Of a stretch of DNA of 64,000 nucleotides, positions 1 to 9,305 are shown one piece after another. Under the pieces are notes generated by a model. It ran no database searches and was not told the origin of the DNA. It saw only the letters and a list, made by a program, of their open reading frames with translations. The position numbers and the translations under genes were made by a program. Location: assembly GCF_900099645.1 (NCBI RefSeq), contig NZ_FMTL01000002.1, positions 436,334 to 500,333 of the forward strand, written 5' to 3'. This DNA comes from Pseudomonas peli. Its GTDB lineage: Bacteria; Pseudomonadota; Gammaproteobacteria; Pseudomonadales; Pseudomonadaceae. Every line of letters begins with the position of its first letter. Position 1 is the stretch's first letter.

Positions 1-1019
1 ATAAAGGTGCCGCGTGACTTGGACATCTTCTGCCCGTTGACCGTCAGGTAGCCGTGCACGGCTACTGCAGTAGGCTTGCGCAGGCCGGCGCCTTCTAGCA
101 TGGCCGGCCAGAACAGGGCGTGGAAGTTGACGATGTCCTTGCCGATAAAGTGGTACAGCTCGGCGGTCGAGTCCTTGTTCCAGAACGCGTCGAAGTCCAG
201 CTCCGGGCGCTTGGCGCAGAGGTTCTTGAAGCTGGCCATATAGCCGATCGGCGCGTCCAGCCAAACGTAGAAGTACTTGCCCGGCTCGTCGGGGATTTCG
301 AAGCCGAAGTAGGGCGCATCGCGGCTGATGTCCCATTCCTGCAGGCCGGAATCCAGCCATTCGGCGATCTTGTTGGCTACTGCGTCCTGTAGCGCGCCGC
401 CACGGGTCCAGCTTTTCAGCATGGCCTCAAAGTCCGGCAGCTTGAAGAAGAAGTGCTTGGAGTCGCGCAGCTCAGGTACGGCGCCGGAGATGGCCGAGCG
501 CGGGTTTTTCAGCTCGGTCGGCTCGTAGGTGGCGCCGCATTTTTCGCAGTTGTCGCCGTACTGATCTTCCGCCGCGCACTTGGGGCAGGTGCCTTTGATA
601 AAGCGGTCGGCGAGGAACATGCCCTTCTCAGGGTCGAAGTACTGGGTCACCGAGCGGGTGGCGATATGCCCGGCGTCGCGCAGCTTCAGGTAGATGGCCG
701 CAGACAGCTCGCGGTTTTCATCCGAGTGCGTCGAATGGTAGTTGTCGAAGTTGACCCCGAAGTCGGCAAAGTCGGCGGTGTGTTCGGCCTGCACATTGGC
801 AATCAACTGTTCCGGGGTGATGCCTTCCTTCTCGGCGCGCAGCATGATCGCCGAGCCATGCGCATCATCGGCGCAGACGTAGATGGCCTGGTTGCCGCGC
901 AGCTTCTGGAAACGCACCCACATGTCGGTCTGGATGTACTCGAGCATATGGCCAAGGTGAATCGAACCGTTGGCGTAGGGCAGGGCGCTGGTAACGAGAA
1001 TCTTGCGGACTTGGCTCAT
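1..1019 (-). CDS. metG: Methionyl-tRNA synthetase, N-terminal half (cut by window edge)
   Basis: Charges tRNA-Met with methionine in the cytoplasm. About 339 codons are present; the gene continues beyond position 1. The class I signatures are visible: HLGH at residues 21-24 and KMSKS at about 331-335, just inside the edge. A four-cysteine zinc knuckle (CPKC, then CEKC) lies near residues 145-162, as in the E. coli-type enzyme. The ATG at 1017-1019 gives the usual N-terminus [18 protein letters not shown]. The C-terminal anticodon-binding and tRNA-binding domains are outside the window. It is divergent from mrp/apbC with about 156 bases between them, an arrangement common in pseudomonads. Confidence is very high. 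Confidence 0.97.
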   Translation of the reverse strand, partial: MSQVRKILVTSALPYANGSIHLGHMLEYIQTDMWVRFQKLRGNQAIYVCADDAHGSAIMLRAEKEGITPEQLIANVQAEHTADFADFGVNFDNYHSTHSDENRELSAAIYLKLRDAGHIATRSVTQYFDPEKGMFLADRFIKGTCPKCAAEDQYGDNCEKCGATYEPTELKNPRSAISGAVPELRDSKHFFFKLPDFEAMLKSWTRGGALQDAVANKIAEWLDSGLQEWDISRDAPYFGFEIPDEPGKYFYVWLDAPIGYMASFKNLCAKRPELDFDAFWNKDSTAELYHFIGKDIVNFHALFWPAMLEGAGLRKPTAVAVHGYLTVNGQKMSKSRGTF

Positions 1020-1175
1020 GGGATCGGCTGCACTGGTAACTCAGGGAAGCCGGCAACTATATAGGGGCAGCGGATATTTTTCACCCTTGCGCAGGCAATG
1101 CCTGCCGGTGCGCGCCTATGGAGTTAGCCTGGGGTAAGATGCCTGCCTGCTTTACTCAGCCTTTCGGAGCCTTCC

Positions 1176-2267
1176 ATGAGTGTCGTTACCCGCGCAGCGG
1201 TCGAAGCCGCCTTGTCCCAATACACCGACCCGCACTTGAATCAGGACCCGGTTAGCGCCGGTTGCCTACGTGAGGTGGATATTCAGGGCGGGCAGGTCAA
1301 GGTGCGCCTGCAGTTGGGCTACGCGGCGGGGCTGTTCAAGAGCGGCTGGGCGCAGATGCTGCAGATGGCCCTGGAAAACCTCGACGGTGTCGAGCGTGCA
1401 CAGGTACAGGTTGATTGCGTGATCGAAGCGCATAAGGCGCAGGATCAGGTGCCGGCGCTGGCCAATGTGAAGAATGTGATTGCCGTGGCCTCCGGCAAAG
1501 GCGGTGTGGGCAAGTCCACCACGGCAGCCAATCTGGCGTTGGCGCTGGCCCGTGAAGGTGCCAAGGTCGGCATTCTCGATGCGGATATCTACGGGCCGAG
1601 CCAGGGCATCATGTTCGGTATCCCGGAAGGCACGCGGCCGCAGGTGAAAGACCAGAAGTGGTTTGTGCCGCTCAAGGCGCATGGCGTGGAAGTGATGTCC
1701 ATGGCCTTTCTCACCGATGAAAATACGCCGGTGGTATGGCGCGGGCCTATGGTGTCTGGCGCGCTGCTGCAGTTGATCACCCAGACCGCCTGGGATGACC
1801 TGGATTATCTGGTGGTCGATATGCCGCCGGGTACCGGTGACATCCAGCTGACCCTGGCGCAGAAGGTGCCGGTGGCTGGCGCGGTGATCGTCACCACGCC
1901 CCAGGATCTGGCCCTGCTGGATGCCAAAAAGGGCGTGGAAATGTTCCGCAAGGTGAATATCCCGGTGCTCGGCGTGGTGGAAAACATGGCTGTGCATATC
2001 TGCTCGAACTGCGGGCATGCCGAGCATCTGTTCGGTGAGGGCGGCGGCGAGAAGCTGGCGGCGCAGTTTGGCGTCGATCTGCTGGCGTCGTTGCCGCTGT
2101 CGATGGCCATTCGCATGCAGTCCGACGGCGGTAAGCCAACTACCATCGCCGATCCGGAAAGCCAGATCGCGATGATCTATCAGGAAACTGCACGTAACGT
2201 CGGCGCGCGGATTGCTCAGGGCACTGCGCAGCAGGCAATGCCGAGCATTGTGATCAGCGAAGATTGA
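1176..2267 (+). CDS. apbC: Iron-sulfur cluster carrier ATPase Mrp/ApbC
   Basis: Cytoplasmic P-loop ATPase that binds and transfers Fe-S clusters to apoproteins (Mrp/NBP35 family). 363 aa. An N-terminal MIP18-like domain (about residues 5-85) precedes the deviant Walker A GKGGVGKST (107-115). The cluster-binding pair C276-x2-C279 (CSNC) follows, and the DMPPGTGD motif is present. The length is normal for the family. It is a single gene, divergent from metG. A strong bidirectional terminator lies 60 bases downstream and separates it from the convergent cold-shock gene. It is not the Mrp antiporter, which is a separate system at 22.4-28.1 kb. Confidence 0.95.
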   Translation: MSVVTRAAVEAALSQYTDPHLNQDPVSAGCLREVDIQGGQVKVRLQLGYAAGLFKSGWAQMLQMALENLDGVERAQVQVDCVIEAHKAQDQVPALANVKNVIAVASGKGGVGKSTTAANLALALAREGAKVGILDADIYGPSQGIMFGIPEGTRPQVKDQKWFVPLKAHGVEVMSMAFLTDENTPVVWRGPMVSGALLQLITQTAWDDLDYLVVDMPPGTGDIQLTLAQKVPVAGAVIVTTPQDLALLDAKKGVEMFRKVNIPVLGVVENMAVHICSNCGHAEHLFGEGGGEKLAAQFGVDLLASLPLSMAIRMQSDGGKPTTIADPESQIAMIYQETARNVGARIAQGTAQQAMPSIVISED

Positions 2268-2325
2268 TTCGGTAGTGGCGCACGCAAGTGCGCCACATCC
2301 TGCGCGCAGATAAGTAAGCGCCCGT

Positions 2326-2355
2326 AAAAAAGCCCCGCACTAGGCGGGGCTTTTC
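2326..2355. terminator. Bidirectional Rho-independent terminator, apbC / cold-shock gene
   Basis: An 8-bp GC-rich stem (AGCCCCGC at 2331-2338 with GCGGGGCT at 2344-2351, 5-nt loop) is flanked by an A-run and a T-run. It can therefore stop transcription from both convergent genes. Confidence 0.9.
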
Positions 2356-2375
2356 TCAAGCGAGGTTAGTGCAGG

Positions 2376-2585
2376 TTATACAACCTGAACTTCCTCAGCT
2401 TGCATGCCTTTCTGACCACGGGTAGCGACGAAAGTCACTGCCTGGCCTTCTTTCAGGCTCTTGAAGCCATCGCTCTGGATAGCTTTGAAGTGTACGAAGA
2501 GGTCGTCACCGGACTGTGGGGTGATGAAGCCGTAGCCTTTTTCATCGTTGAACCACTTGACGGTGCCATTCTGACGATTCGACAT
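2376..2585 (-). CDS. Cold-shock domain protein (CspA family)
   Basis: Small single-domain nucleic-acid chaperone of 69 aa, binding single-stranded RNA/DNA through a five-stranded OB fold. RNP1 (KGYGFIT, residues 16-22) and RNP2 (LFVHF, 29-33) are intact, as are the usual aromatics W11, F12, F20, F30 and F33. An AGGAGA ribosome site sits about 8 bases before the ATG. It is convergent with apbC and divergent from dcd. The roughly 255-base stretch upstream could hold a long 5' leader of the kind that makes csp mRNAs temperature-responsive, but no specific cold box was identified. Whether it is cold-induced or constitutive cannot be told from sequence. Confidence 0.95.
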   Translation of the reverse strand: MSNRQNGTVKWFNDEKGYGFITPQSGDDLFVHFKAIQSDGFKSLKEGQAVTFVATRGQKGMQAEEVQVV

Positions 2586-2839
2586 GTTATGTCTCCTAAC
2601 AAATTTATTAACAGCCCTGGAAAAGCCCAGGCCGGGACTGAGTGCAACGAGTACTAGGAGTCGGACGATGTTTGGATCGAAATCTAGGCATCAAGTAGCG
2701 ATTCGCGGTGACACATGCAGCACAGTGGGCCAACCATACTCGCTTTTAACGCTAAGCGCGAATGCTCTGTGCATCTTTCTGTTATTTGGCGACAGATAGA
2801 CGGTTTACCGTTTTGCGCCCCGTGCTTGCTCAAGAGCCT

Positions 2840-2868
2840 TTGAACCCTGTCGCCGGCCCCGGTAAGAT
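2840..2868 (+). promoter_or_regulatory. Sigma-70 type promoter of dcd
   Basis: TTGAAC (2840-2845) and TAAGAT (2863-2868) are separated by exactly 17 bases. The predicted start near 2875 leaves a leader of about 34 bases before the dcd ATG. The rest of the 323-base gap (2586-2839) holds nothing else I recognise beyond the putative csp leader. Confidence 0.65.
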
Positions 2869-2908
2869 GCGTGCACTTTTCACCCTTCGCTACAGCAGGA
2901 CAGCCGCC

Positions 2909-3475
2909 ATGAGCATCAAATCGGATAAGTGGATTCGCCGCATGGCGCTAGAGCACGGCATGATTGAGCCCTTTGTTGAGCGCCAAGTGCGCGCTGAAGG
3001 TGCCCAGCCGCTGATTTCCTATGGCGTTTCCAGCTATGGCTACGATGTACGCTGCGCCGATGAGTTCAAGGTGTTTACCAACATCAATTCGGCAACTGTC
3101 GATCCGAAGAACTTCGACGAAAAGAGCTTTGTCGATGTGAAAAGCGATGTTTGCATCATTCCGCCTAACTCGTTCGCATTGGCTCGCACCGTTGAGTTCT
3201 TCCGTATTCCGCGTGATGTGCTGACCATCTGCCTGGGCAAGAGCACTTATGCGCGCTGCGGCATCATCGTCAACGTCACCCCGTTGGAGCCAGAGTGGGA
3301 AGGTCATGTGACCTTGGAATTCTCCAATACCACCACTTTGCCGGCGAAGATCTACGCCAACGAAGGTGTGGCACAGATGCTGTTCCTGCAGTCCGATGAG
3401 CCTTGCGAAGTGTCCTATAAGGATCGTGGCGGTAAGTACCAAGGTCAGCTGGGTGTGACGCTGCCTCGAGCCTAA
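2909..3475 (+). CDS. dcd: dCTP deaminase
   Basis: Deaminates dCTP to dUTP, feeding dTMP synthesis; a soluble homotrimer of the dUTPase-like fold. 188 aa, the usual length. The frame is open upstream to 2762, but the ATG at 2909 gives the conserved start [13 protein letters not shown] and lies just downstream of a good promoter. The conserved GKSTYAR segment and the [10 protein letters not shown] segment with the catalytic glutamate are present. A strong terminator follows 16 bases after the stop. Pseudomonads keep dcd close to mrp and metG, which fits here with the cold-shock gene inserted between. Confidence 0.96.
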   Translation: MSIKSDKWIRRMALEHGMIEPFVERQVRAEGAQPLISYGVSSYGYDVRCADEFKVFTNINSATVDPKNFDEKSFVDVKSDVCIIPPNSFALARTVEFFRIPRDVLTICLGKSTYARCGIIVNVTPLEPEWEGHVTLEFSNTTTLPAKIYANEGVAQMLFLQSDEPCEVSYKDRGGKYQGQLGVTLPRA

Positions 3476-3490
3476 GCGGTTGATGGAACG

Positions 3491-3517
3491 AAAAAGCCGG
3501 GCAATGCCCGGCTTTTT
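3491..3517. terminator. Bidirectional Rho-independent terminator, dcd / nadE
   Basis: A perfect 12-bp stem, AAAAAGCCGGGC (3491-3502) with GCCCGGCTTTTT (3506-3517) and a 3-nt loop, lies between convergent dcd and nadE. A/T runs are present on both sides. Confidence 0.93.
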
Positions 3518-3533
3518 CATGTGTATCGGAAGT

Positions 3534-4361
3534 TCAGGGAACAAGTGGCAGTTCGCGCTTATGGCGAGTGGCGTCATAGGTGCGCACGATGATGGCGTAT
3601 GCCTCGTCGCGAACTGGCTGGCCGTGCAGGAAAGCGTCAATTTCGCTGTAGGTGACGCCATGCGCTTCTTCGTCCGGCTTGCCGGGACGCAGTTCTTCCA
3701 GATCAGCTGTAGGCACCTTGAACACCAGATTTTCCGGTGCTCCCAGATGCTTGGCGATGGCGCGAACCTGGCCTTTGACCAGGCCAGACAGCGGGGCAAA
3801 GTCGCAGGCGCCGTCACCGAACTTGGTGAAAAAGCCCATCACCGCTTCAGCGGCGTGGTCAGTGCCAATCACCAGCCCGTTGTTGGCGTTGGCAATGGCA
3901 AACTGCGCAACCATGCGGATGCGCGCTTTAATATTGCCGGTAACGAAGTCGCGGCGGGCATCGCTGAGCTTCTGCAGATGAGTCACCTGCTCGCCGAGGC
4001 CCGATACGCTGTCCGCGATATTCACCGTGTCTTCTTCATCGGCGCGGATGAATTTCAGTGAGTCCTGGGCGTCTTGTTCGTCGTGTTGGGTGCCGTGAGG
4101 GAGGCGCACGGCGATAAAGCGATAGGCCTGATCACCGGTTTCTGCCCGAAGCTCTTCCACAGACAGCTGTGCCAGGCGGCCGGCGGTCAACGAGTCGACG
4201 CCGCCGCTGATACCCAATACCAGTACCTTGAGGCCCGAGTTGCGCAGGCATTGCTTGATAAACGCCTTGCGCTTGTCGATTTGCGCGACGAGTGCGGCGG
4301 AGTCGGCAAAGGGCGGCACAACGTCAAGTTCAGCAGCGATTTCGGCTTGGCGGTTGCTCAT
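3534..4361 (-). CDS. nadE: NH3-dependent NAD+ synthetase
   Basis: Converts nicotinate adenine dinucleotide to NAD+ with ATP and ammonia, the last step of NAD biosynthesis. 275 aa. The PP-loop SGGVDS is at residues 52-57. Downstream motifs such as RLPHGTQ and [22 protein letters not shown] match the short ammonia-using form. There is no N-terminal nitrilase/glutaminase domain. The start ATG has a GAGGAC ribosome site. It is convergent with dcd. The nadE N-terminus and its 360-base upstream gap separate it from quiP, so it is probably monocistronic. Confidence 0.96.
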   Translation of the reverse strand: MSNRQAEIAAELDVVPPFADSAALVAQIDKRKAFIKQCLRNSGLKVLVLGISGGVDSLTAGRLAQLSVEELRAETGDQAYRFIAVRLPHGTQHDEQDAQDSLKFIRADEEDTVNIADSVSGLGEQVTHLQKLSDARRDFVTGNIKARIRMVAQFAIANANNGLVIGTDHAAEAVMGFFTKFGDGACDFAPLSGLVKGQVRAIAKHLGAPENLVFKVPTADLEELRPGKPDEEAHGVTYSEIDAFLHGQPVRDEAYAIIVRTYDATRHKRELPLVP

Positions 4362-4601
4362 TTCAAAGTCCTCACTGGGAGCAGAACAAGTGGCTTATGC
4401 AGGTCGCGCAGCAGAAATGCTGACGGTAGGGCATCAAGCGTTAGCGTAATGACAAAGCTTACGTTGAACCGGCTGTGAAGTGCACGCTAGAGCTGCAAGA
4501 CTTTAATGTGCGGAGCGAGTCGAAGGAAAATACTCGACCGTGATCGAAACCGGCATGAGAACTGGCAGCTAAGGTGCATTAGGGAATCGCGGGCAAAAGA
4601 A

Positions 4602-4621
4602 AGGGCGCTAAAAAGCGCCCT
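4602..4621 (-). terminator. Rho-independent terminator downstream of quiP
   Basis: An 8-bp stem (AGGGCGCT at 4602-4609 with AGCGCCCT at 4614-4621) is followed on the minus strand by TTTCTTTT. It sits about 100 bases after the quiP stop. The remainder of the 4362-4722 gap holds the nadE upstream region and an 18-bp palindrome at 4641-4658. Confidence 0.75.
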
Positions 4622-4722
4622 AAAACGATGATGATCTATGGAGTAAGTCCACTTACTCAGAGGGTGCGCCGCTGAATTGGTTCAGTGGCGGCCGACGAAC
4701 GGTAGTTGGCCGCTGGTGAGCT

Positions 4723-7260
4723 TCAATTTGCAGGCATCAGCAGCAAACGTTTATTGCCATAGACCTTGTCGAGATTCTGCGATTGGAATGGGAAGCTCAT
4801 GTAGCTGCCCTTGAGCCAGGCGTCGATGCCGTCTGCGTAATGCTTGCTGGCCGGGTTGCCGGATTGTCCGGAGCTGTTGAGGCCAATCAGGGGCTCTTCG
4901 CGGCCGAAGTCGACGACGATGCGCATAGCTGGAATTAGCCAGGTATCGAAGTTCTCGCCCCAGTTGTAAGCCGCCACATTCAGTGTGCCGTGGTCACCGC
5001 CCGCAGGGTAGGGGCCGCGATCCAGGTAGCTTTTGATGGCGTTGATGCTGGTGCGTTGGCTGGAGCTCATGTATTGCGCCAGTTGGCTGGTTTCGGTGGT
5101 CCAGTTGTAGGTGTGTAGCTTGCCCCATTGCCAAGCGCTGCGCTCACTGCCCAATTTGGTTTCAAGCAGGGTGACGGCGCCGGCCAGGCTGCGTGCCAAG
5201 ATGGTCGGTTTATCTTCGCGCTGCGCCGTGCGGGTGTCATTCCAGAACGGGCTGTCTTCGCGGCCGAGCAAATGATCGGCCTGAGCGGAGTAGGAGTTAT
5301 TAGCGGTATCTACCAGGGCTTTCCAGGCACGTGTGCTGTCGGGGCCGAGTTCGTCGAGGAAGGTTTCTCGCGCGCTTTGGTGGAGGAATGCACTGTAGAG
5401 CGCGGCGTCCGCGGATGTTGCGGCCATTTTGCCGTCAAACTTCATCAGTCGGTCATGCGCTTCGCGTGCCTTGCTGCGCTCGATGGCGGGTAATGCATCA
5501 ATGGCGGCTTTCAGGCTTTCAGCCATGCCTGGTGCACTGAACATGTTCTGCAGTTTGGCAACGAAGGGCGAGGTCTGGTCGTACTGCATGGCAATCATGC
5601 TTTGGGTGTCATGCCTGCCCGTTGCCGCCAGCGCGGCGATGCGCTCGGCGCGTTCGGGGTAGAACCAGGAGTTGGACAGCTGCATGCCATAACCGCGCGG
5701 TACGGTGCGGTGGTTGGCGGTGCCTAGCCAGCCATCTGGCGGGTCCTGATCGTAGGGGTGCAGCATCGGGTCGGCGAAACCGTCCCAGTCATACTGGCTG
5801 TCCCAGCCGGGGGAGGGCATCAGGCCCAGGCCGGCGCGGCGGTTGGGGAAGCGCCCGGTAACTTGCCAGCCGATATGCTGCGCATCGGCGAAGACAATGT
5901 TCAATGGCATGGCGCGCACTTCACGGGTGGCCTCGAAGGCCTGCTCGACTGATTGCGCTCGCGACAGGTCGAAGAAAGCGTCCAAGGTCTTGTCAGCTTC
6001 AAACTGCGTAGTTTTCAGGGCCAAACCGTAGCGACTGCTCAGCTGCATGGGCTGCAGCATGTGTTTGCGTTCGCCCAGTACCGAGTTCAGCAGCGGGCCG
6101 TGGCGGGTTTCGAAAATGGTTTCGCGAATCGGCCGCTCACCTTTGATAAAGAAGGTTTCCTGGCGTTCCTGCGCCGGTAGCCATTTGCCGTCGGCCAGGT
6201 AGTGCAGACGGCCGCCTTGCTGCTTGACCTGCTCAAGGAAAAGGTCCTGGTTATCGCCCATGACCATGGTCATGCCCCAGCCCAGCTTGCCGTTGAAGCC
6301 CGCGACCACCGCCGGTACGCCTGCAATCGACACGCCCGCTGCCTGATATTTGGGTGAGCGGATTTGCACGAAATTCCACACCGAGGGCATCGACAGCGGT
6401 AGGTGGGTGTCGTTGGCCAGCAGGCTTTTGCCACTGCGTGTGCGCTGCGGGGCAAATGCCCAGTTGTTGGACGCCGCCACGCCGAGCATATGCGCATCGG
6501 CAAATTGACTGACGGCTGCGCTGACATCGCTCAAGCCAGCCAGCTGGCCCTTGAGGTCAAGGCCTTTGAGTTTGGCAGCTTCTTCAAGTGGCAACGGCTC
6601 ATCAGGGTAGGTTGGCAGCAGCCAGGCCAGCTGTTCGCTGCCGACTTTTTGTGCAAGTTCCAGAGAGGCGATTTCTTCCTGCAGGTTGACCGCCAGGCCG
6701 AAGTTCAGCAGACAGAACACCAGCACTGAGTCTTCGGCTTTCCAGTACGCCGGGCGATAGCCGGACTCGGCCAGGTCCATCGGCAGCTTGTCGCGGTAGC
6801 GGAACAGGTAGGCGTTGACCCCGCGGGCATAGACCTCGAAGAATTTTTTAATCCGAGGCGAGGCGTTGCTGTAGAGCACTTCAGCGCTTTTTTTCAGGTT
6901 AACCGCGCGCATGAAACGGTCCATTTCCAGCACGCCTGGGCCGGCCATCTCGGCCAGCCGACCTTCAGCCATCAGCCGTAGGCCAACCATTTGGCTAAGC
7001 CGATCGCTAGCGTGCACGTAGCCCAGGGCGAACAACGCGTCATGAAAGGTGGTGGTTTCGATTAGTGGCATACCCAGCGGATTGCGGCGAATCACCACGC
7101 TTTGCGCCAGGCCCTTGACCCGCACGATGCCCTGATCAGGGTGCACGCTGTCGCTGTAGCGGCTGTTCAGAAATGACTGACAGCCCGTAAGCGCGACGAC
7201 GGCCGTCAGTAAGGCGGCGAGGCTTAGATGGGCCATGGGGCGTAACGCGCGCGCTAGCAT
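4723..7260 (-). CDS. quiP: Acyl-homoserine-lactone acylase QuiP (penicillin acylase family)
   Basis: Ntn-hydrolase that cleaves the amide of long-chain N-acyl-homoserine lactones, exported to the envelope. From the ATG at 7260 (AAGGAG ribosome site about 9 bases upstream) the product is 845 aa. The frame is open to 7371, but that extension lacks support. Residues 1-27 form a signal with lipobox LTGC (C27). The conserved SNNW at Ser264 marks the autocatalytic cleavage site and the nucleophile of the beta chain. The protein closely matches my memory of P. aeruginosa QuiP (about 847 aa). The lipobox suggests a membrane-anchored acylase. Substrate range within the acylase family cannot be read from sequence. 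Confidence 0.85.
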   Translation of the reverse strand: MLARALRPMAHLSLAALLTAVVALTGCQSFLNSRYSDSVHPDQGIVRVKGLAQSVVIRRNPLGMPLIETTTFHDALFALGYVHASDRLSQMVGLRLMAEGRLAEMAGPGVLEMDRFMRAVNLKKSAEVLYSNASPRIKKFFEVYARGVNAYLFRYRDKLPMDLAESGYRPAYWKAEDSVLVFCLLNFGLAVNLQEEIASLELAQKVGSEQLAWLLPTYPDEPLPLEEAAKLKGLDLKGQLAGLSDVSAAVSQFADAHMLGVAASNNWAFAPQRTRSGKSLLANDTHLPLSMPSVWNFVQIRSPKYQAAGVSIAGVPAVVAGFNGKLGWGMTMVMGDNQDLFLEQVKQQGGRLHYLADGKWLPAQERQETFFIKGERPIRETIFETRHGPLLNSVLGERKHMLQPMQLSSRYGLALKTTQFEADKTLDAFFDLSRAQSVEQAFEATREVRAMPLNIVFADAQHIGWQVTGRFPNRRAGLGLMPSPGWDSQYDWDGFADPMLHPYDQDPPDGWLGTANHRTVPRGYGMQLSNSWFYPERAERIAALAATGRHDTQSMIAMQYDQTSPFVAKLQNMFSAPGMAESLKAAIDALPAIERSKAREAHDRLMKFDGKMAATSADAALYSAFLHQSARETFLDELGPDSTRAWKALVDTANNSYSAQADHLLGREDSPFWNDTRTAQREDKPTILARSLAGAVTLLETKLGSERSAWQWGKLHTYNWTTETSQLAQYMSSSQRTSINAIKSYLDRGPYPAGGDHGTLNVAAYNWGENFDTWLIPAMRIVVDFGREEPLIGLNSSGQSGNPASKHYADGIDAWLKGSYMSFPFQSQNLDKVYGNKRLLLMPAN

Positions 7261-7388
7261 GCAGCAGGCTCCTTGCGGGTGGAAAACGGTCGGTTGGGGT
7301 GTGCGCTTTCCAGAAGCGTAAGCGCGCAGGTGAGGAGGTACTAAGTTAGCCAGCCGCCATGCACCTGACAAGGCGCATGGTGAGTAAG

Positions 7389-7853
7389 TCAGGCGCTTTG
7401 CCGCAACGGCGGTACAGCCTCATCAAGCAGCCAGCGAGCGGCGGCGCGGGCGGCGGCCTTGTGCTGCAACTCAAGCTCACTGAAACGTTGCTCATGCTGA
7501 CGGCGTACGCTTCTTTCAAGCGCTTTCCAGTCGGCGTGGGTCGGCACCTGGGCGGTGGCGGTGAACAGCAAGTGAAAAACCTCACAGCGCGGGTCCTGAC
7601 TGAGGCTGCTGTCGTAGTTATCCAGCAATACCTTGATCCGAATAGCACCTTCAATCAGCGGAAGCTGACCCTCAAGTAAGCTGCTGGCAAGGATGCGCAG
7701 ATCACCACCGATGCGTTCGCGCTGTGTATTGAGTGCCTGAGTCTGGATTTTTTCCTGGGCCCAGACCCGCCGCCACAGATGCAGGGCGTAGAGCGCGAGC
7801 GCGGCAATCAATACAGCACTGCCAAGCAGGACTAGTAGCGTGAGGTTGTTCAT
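7389..7853 (-). CDS. DUF2489-like membrane-anchored protein
   Basis: 154 aa from ATG 7853, which places a transmembrane helix (about residues 5-25, [19 protein letters not shown]) at the N-terminus. A longer frame to 7925 adds an unlikely hydrophilic leader. The rest is a soluble, helix-rich, charged segment beginning QEKIQTQ and containing the phrase [11 protein letters not shown] believe this is the DUF2489 family found beside quiP in pseudomonads, but the family name is from memory. Function unknown. It is transcribed in the same direction as the SEC-C gene upstream, 7 bases away, so the two are probably co-transcribed. Confidence 0.75.
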   Translation of the reverse strand: MNNLTLLVLLGSAVLIAALALYALHLWRRVWAQEKIQTQALNTQRERIGGDLRILASSLLEGQLPLIEGAIRIKVLLDNYDSSLSQDPRCEVFHLLFTATAQVPTHADWKALERSVRRQHEQRFSELELQHKAAARAAARWLLDEAVPPLRQSA

Positions 7854-7860
7854 CACAGGC

Positions 7861-8064
7861 TTATGCGCCGTGGCATTTCTTGAATTTCTTTTCGCTACCG
7901 CATGGGCAGGGGTCGTTGCGGCCAACGTCTTTCAGGGCGTTGCGGGCAGGTTCCTGGTGGCCGTGGTTGCAGTGCGGGCCATGCACGTGGCCGTGATCAT
8001 GGCTGTGTGCGTGATCGTGGTCGTGGTTGCAGTGAGGGCCGTGGACGTGTTCTTGCTGGGTCAT
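7861..8064 (-). CDS. Histidine-rich SEC-C motif miniprotein
   Basis: 67 aa. Residues 1-38 are a His/Asp/Gly-rich stretch with the nonapeptide HVHGPHCNH occurring twice exactly (near residues 7-15 and 26-34), separated by a [11 protein letters not shown] linker. The C-terminus is a complete SEC-C zinc knuckle ([15 protein letters not shown]), the motif at the end of SecA that binds zinc. It probably binds metal ions at both ends. No other domain is present. It lies 5 bases from the lipoprotein gene upstream and 7 from the DUF2489-like gene downstream, so it sits in a small operon. Role unknown; metal storage, delivery or a SecA/ribosome-linked adaptor are possibilities only. Confidence 0.85.
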   Translation of the reverse strand: MTQQEHVHGPHCNHDHDHAHSHDHGHVHGPHCNHGHQEPARNALKDVGRNDPCPCGSEKKFKKCHGA

Positions 8065-8069
8065 GCGAG

Positions 8070-8561
8070 TTACTCCGGAATGTAATCGCCGGGAATTATC
8101 TCGCCATTGCGCGACATGTGCACGCTCTGTCCGAACAGCCAGCCGGTTTTTACTGCACCTTGAAGGCGGTAAGGGATGGGCTGGTCCGGTTTATCCAGGG
8201 CCTTGACGATCTGTCGCAGGTGGCGCCAAAGGTTGGTGCGCACCGGTATGGAAAAGTTGTGGTGGCCATGGGCCGGAACGGTAAATGAAACGCTCGATTC
8301 GCCTTCAGCCAGTTTGACCTGGTTCAGGTGCACCAAATAGTCCATCCCGCGGACAGGCAGGCTGAAATTATTGGGGTTATCGATGCGAAAGCGCAGCGTG
8401 AAATGCTGCTCCAACAACTTGGCTTTAACGACGTCGACTTTAACGAGGCGTACTTCGGGCGACTTCAGATCGCCTGGAGAGGAGCATCCGCTAAGGCCTG
8501 ACAGAAGGCCAAAAAACATCAATAGGCTGAGAATTCTTATCGTTTGCGCCTGATAAAACAT
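8070..8561 (-). CDS. LEA14-like (water-stress domain) lipoprotein
   Basis: 163 aa from ATG 8561, preceded by a GGAG site; the frame is open to 8675. Lipobox LSGC lies about residues 22-25 after a hydrophobic signal, so it should be acylated in the envelope. The remainder is a single beta-sandwich of the LEA type 2 / WHy kind: [20 protein letters not shown], then [14 protein letters not shown], which is the hallmark 'NPN' segment, then a second half with basic strands. Such proteins are linked to desiccation or surface stress in plants, but in bacteria the role is unknown. Probably the first gene of the unit with the SEC-C and DUF2489-like genes. Confidence 0.8.
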   Translation of the reverse strand: MFYQAQTIRILSLLMFFGLLSGLSGCSSPGDLKSPEVRLVKVDVVKAKLLEQHFTLRFRIDNPNNFSLPVRGMDYLVHLNQVKLAEGESSVSFTVPAHGHHNFSIPVRTNLWRHLRQIVKALDKPDQPIPYRLQGAVKTGWLFGQSVHMSRNGEIIPGDYIPE

Positions 8562-8673
8562 TGCATACTCCGAATGACGCATCAGTGTAACAAGCAAGTG
8601 CTTGGCTGCCACCTGTTGTGACGGTAAAAAAACCTGCGCCATACTGAGCAACGAATAGGACAGGAGTATGACC

Positions 8674-9246
8674 ATGGCTCGCTACGAAATTGCCTTCAGT
8701 GCGCAGCTGGTTCCGGGTGCCCAGTTGGAACTGGTGAAGGCCAACCTGGCCAAGCTGTTTCAAGCGGATGAACAGCGCCTGGCGTTGCTGTTCTCGGGGC
8801 GACGGATCGTGATCAAAAGCAACTTGGATGCAGCGGGTGCGGAAAAATACCGTTCGACCCTAGAGCGGGCGGGCGCCTTGGCTGAAGTGGCTTGCTTGGA
8901 TGATGAGATCGAGGAAATCGAGTTGACTGCGCCGCCGGCGATGGCCGTCACGCCGGTTGTGTCTCCAGCTGCTGCATCAGTGCAGGCGGGAAGTGGCCAG
9001 CCTGCTGGGCGCCTGAAGGTCGCGCCGCGAGATGAGTACATGGCCGCATTTAGCGAAGTTGACGCTCCGGATTTTGGCATTGCGCCACTGGGCGACGACG
9101 TTCAAGACGGCAAGCCGCAGGTGCAGGCGCCAGCTCTAGACCTGTCGCAGTTCAGCTTGGCGCCGCCCGGCAGCGACATGGGCGAGGCTAAAAAAGCCCC
9201 AGCCGGACCGCCGCCGGATATTTCTCATCTGAAACTGCAGGATTAG
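8674..9246 (+). CDS. Uncharacterised two-part protein (compact N-domain, Pro/Ala-rich tail)
   Basis: 190 aa from ATG 8674, chosen because the AGGAG at 8662-8666 is 7 bases away; an ATG two codons earlier is too close to it. Residues 1-75 are a small alpha/beta domain (YEIAFSAQLVPG, LFSGRRIVIKSNLD). Residues 80-190 are low-complexity, rich in Ala, Pro and acidic residues, with no signal or membrane segment. The tail has short repeated phrases of the LSQFSLAPPGSDMG kind. I recognise similar N-domains only as uncharacterised Pseudomonas proteins. It is divergent from the lipoprotein gene and convergent with the ychJ-like gene. Confidence 0.7.
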   Translation: MARYEIAFSAQLVPGAQLELVKANLAKLFQADEQRLALLFSGRRIVIKSNLDAAGAEKYRSTLERAGALAEVACLDDEIEEIELTAPPAMAVTPVVSPAAASVQAGSGQPAGRLKVAPRDEYMAAFSEVDAPDFGIAPLGDDVQDGKPQVQAPALDLSQFSLAPPGSDMGEAKKAPAGPPPDISHLKLQD

Positions 9247-9257
9247 CCTGCTCTGCG

Positions 9258-9284
9258 CCGAGAGTCCTAGGAGGAGGCTCTCGG
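9258..9284. terminator. Possible terminator hairpin between convergent genes
   Basis: A 7-bp perfect stem, CCGAGAG (9258-9264) with CTCTCGG (9278-9284) and a 13-nt loop, sits 12 bases after the stop at 9246. There is no T-run, so intrinsic termination is uncertain. Confidence 0.4.
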
Positions 9285-9305
9285 AGAAACACTGGGTGTC
9301 AGTGA

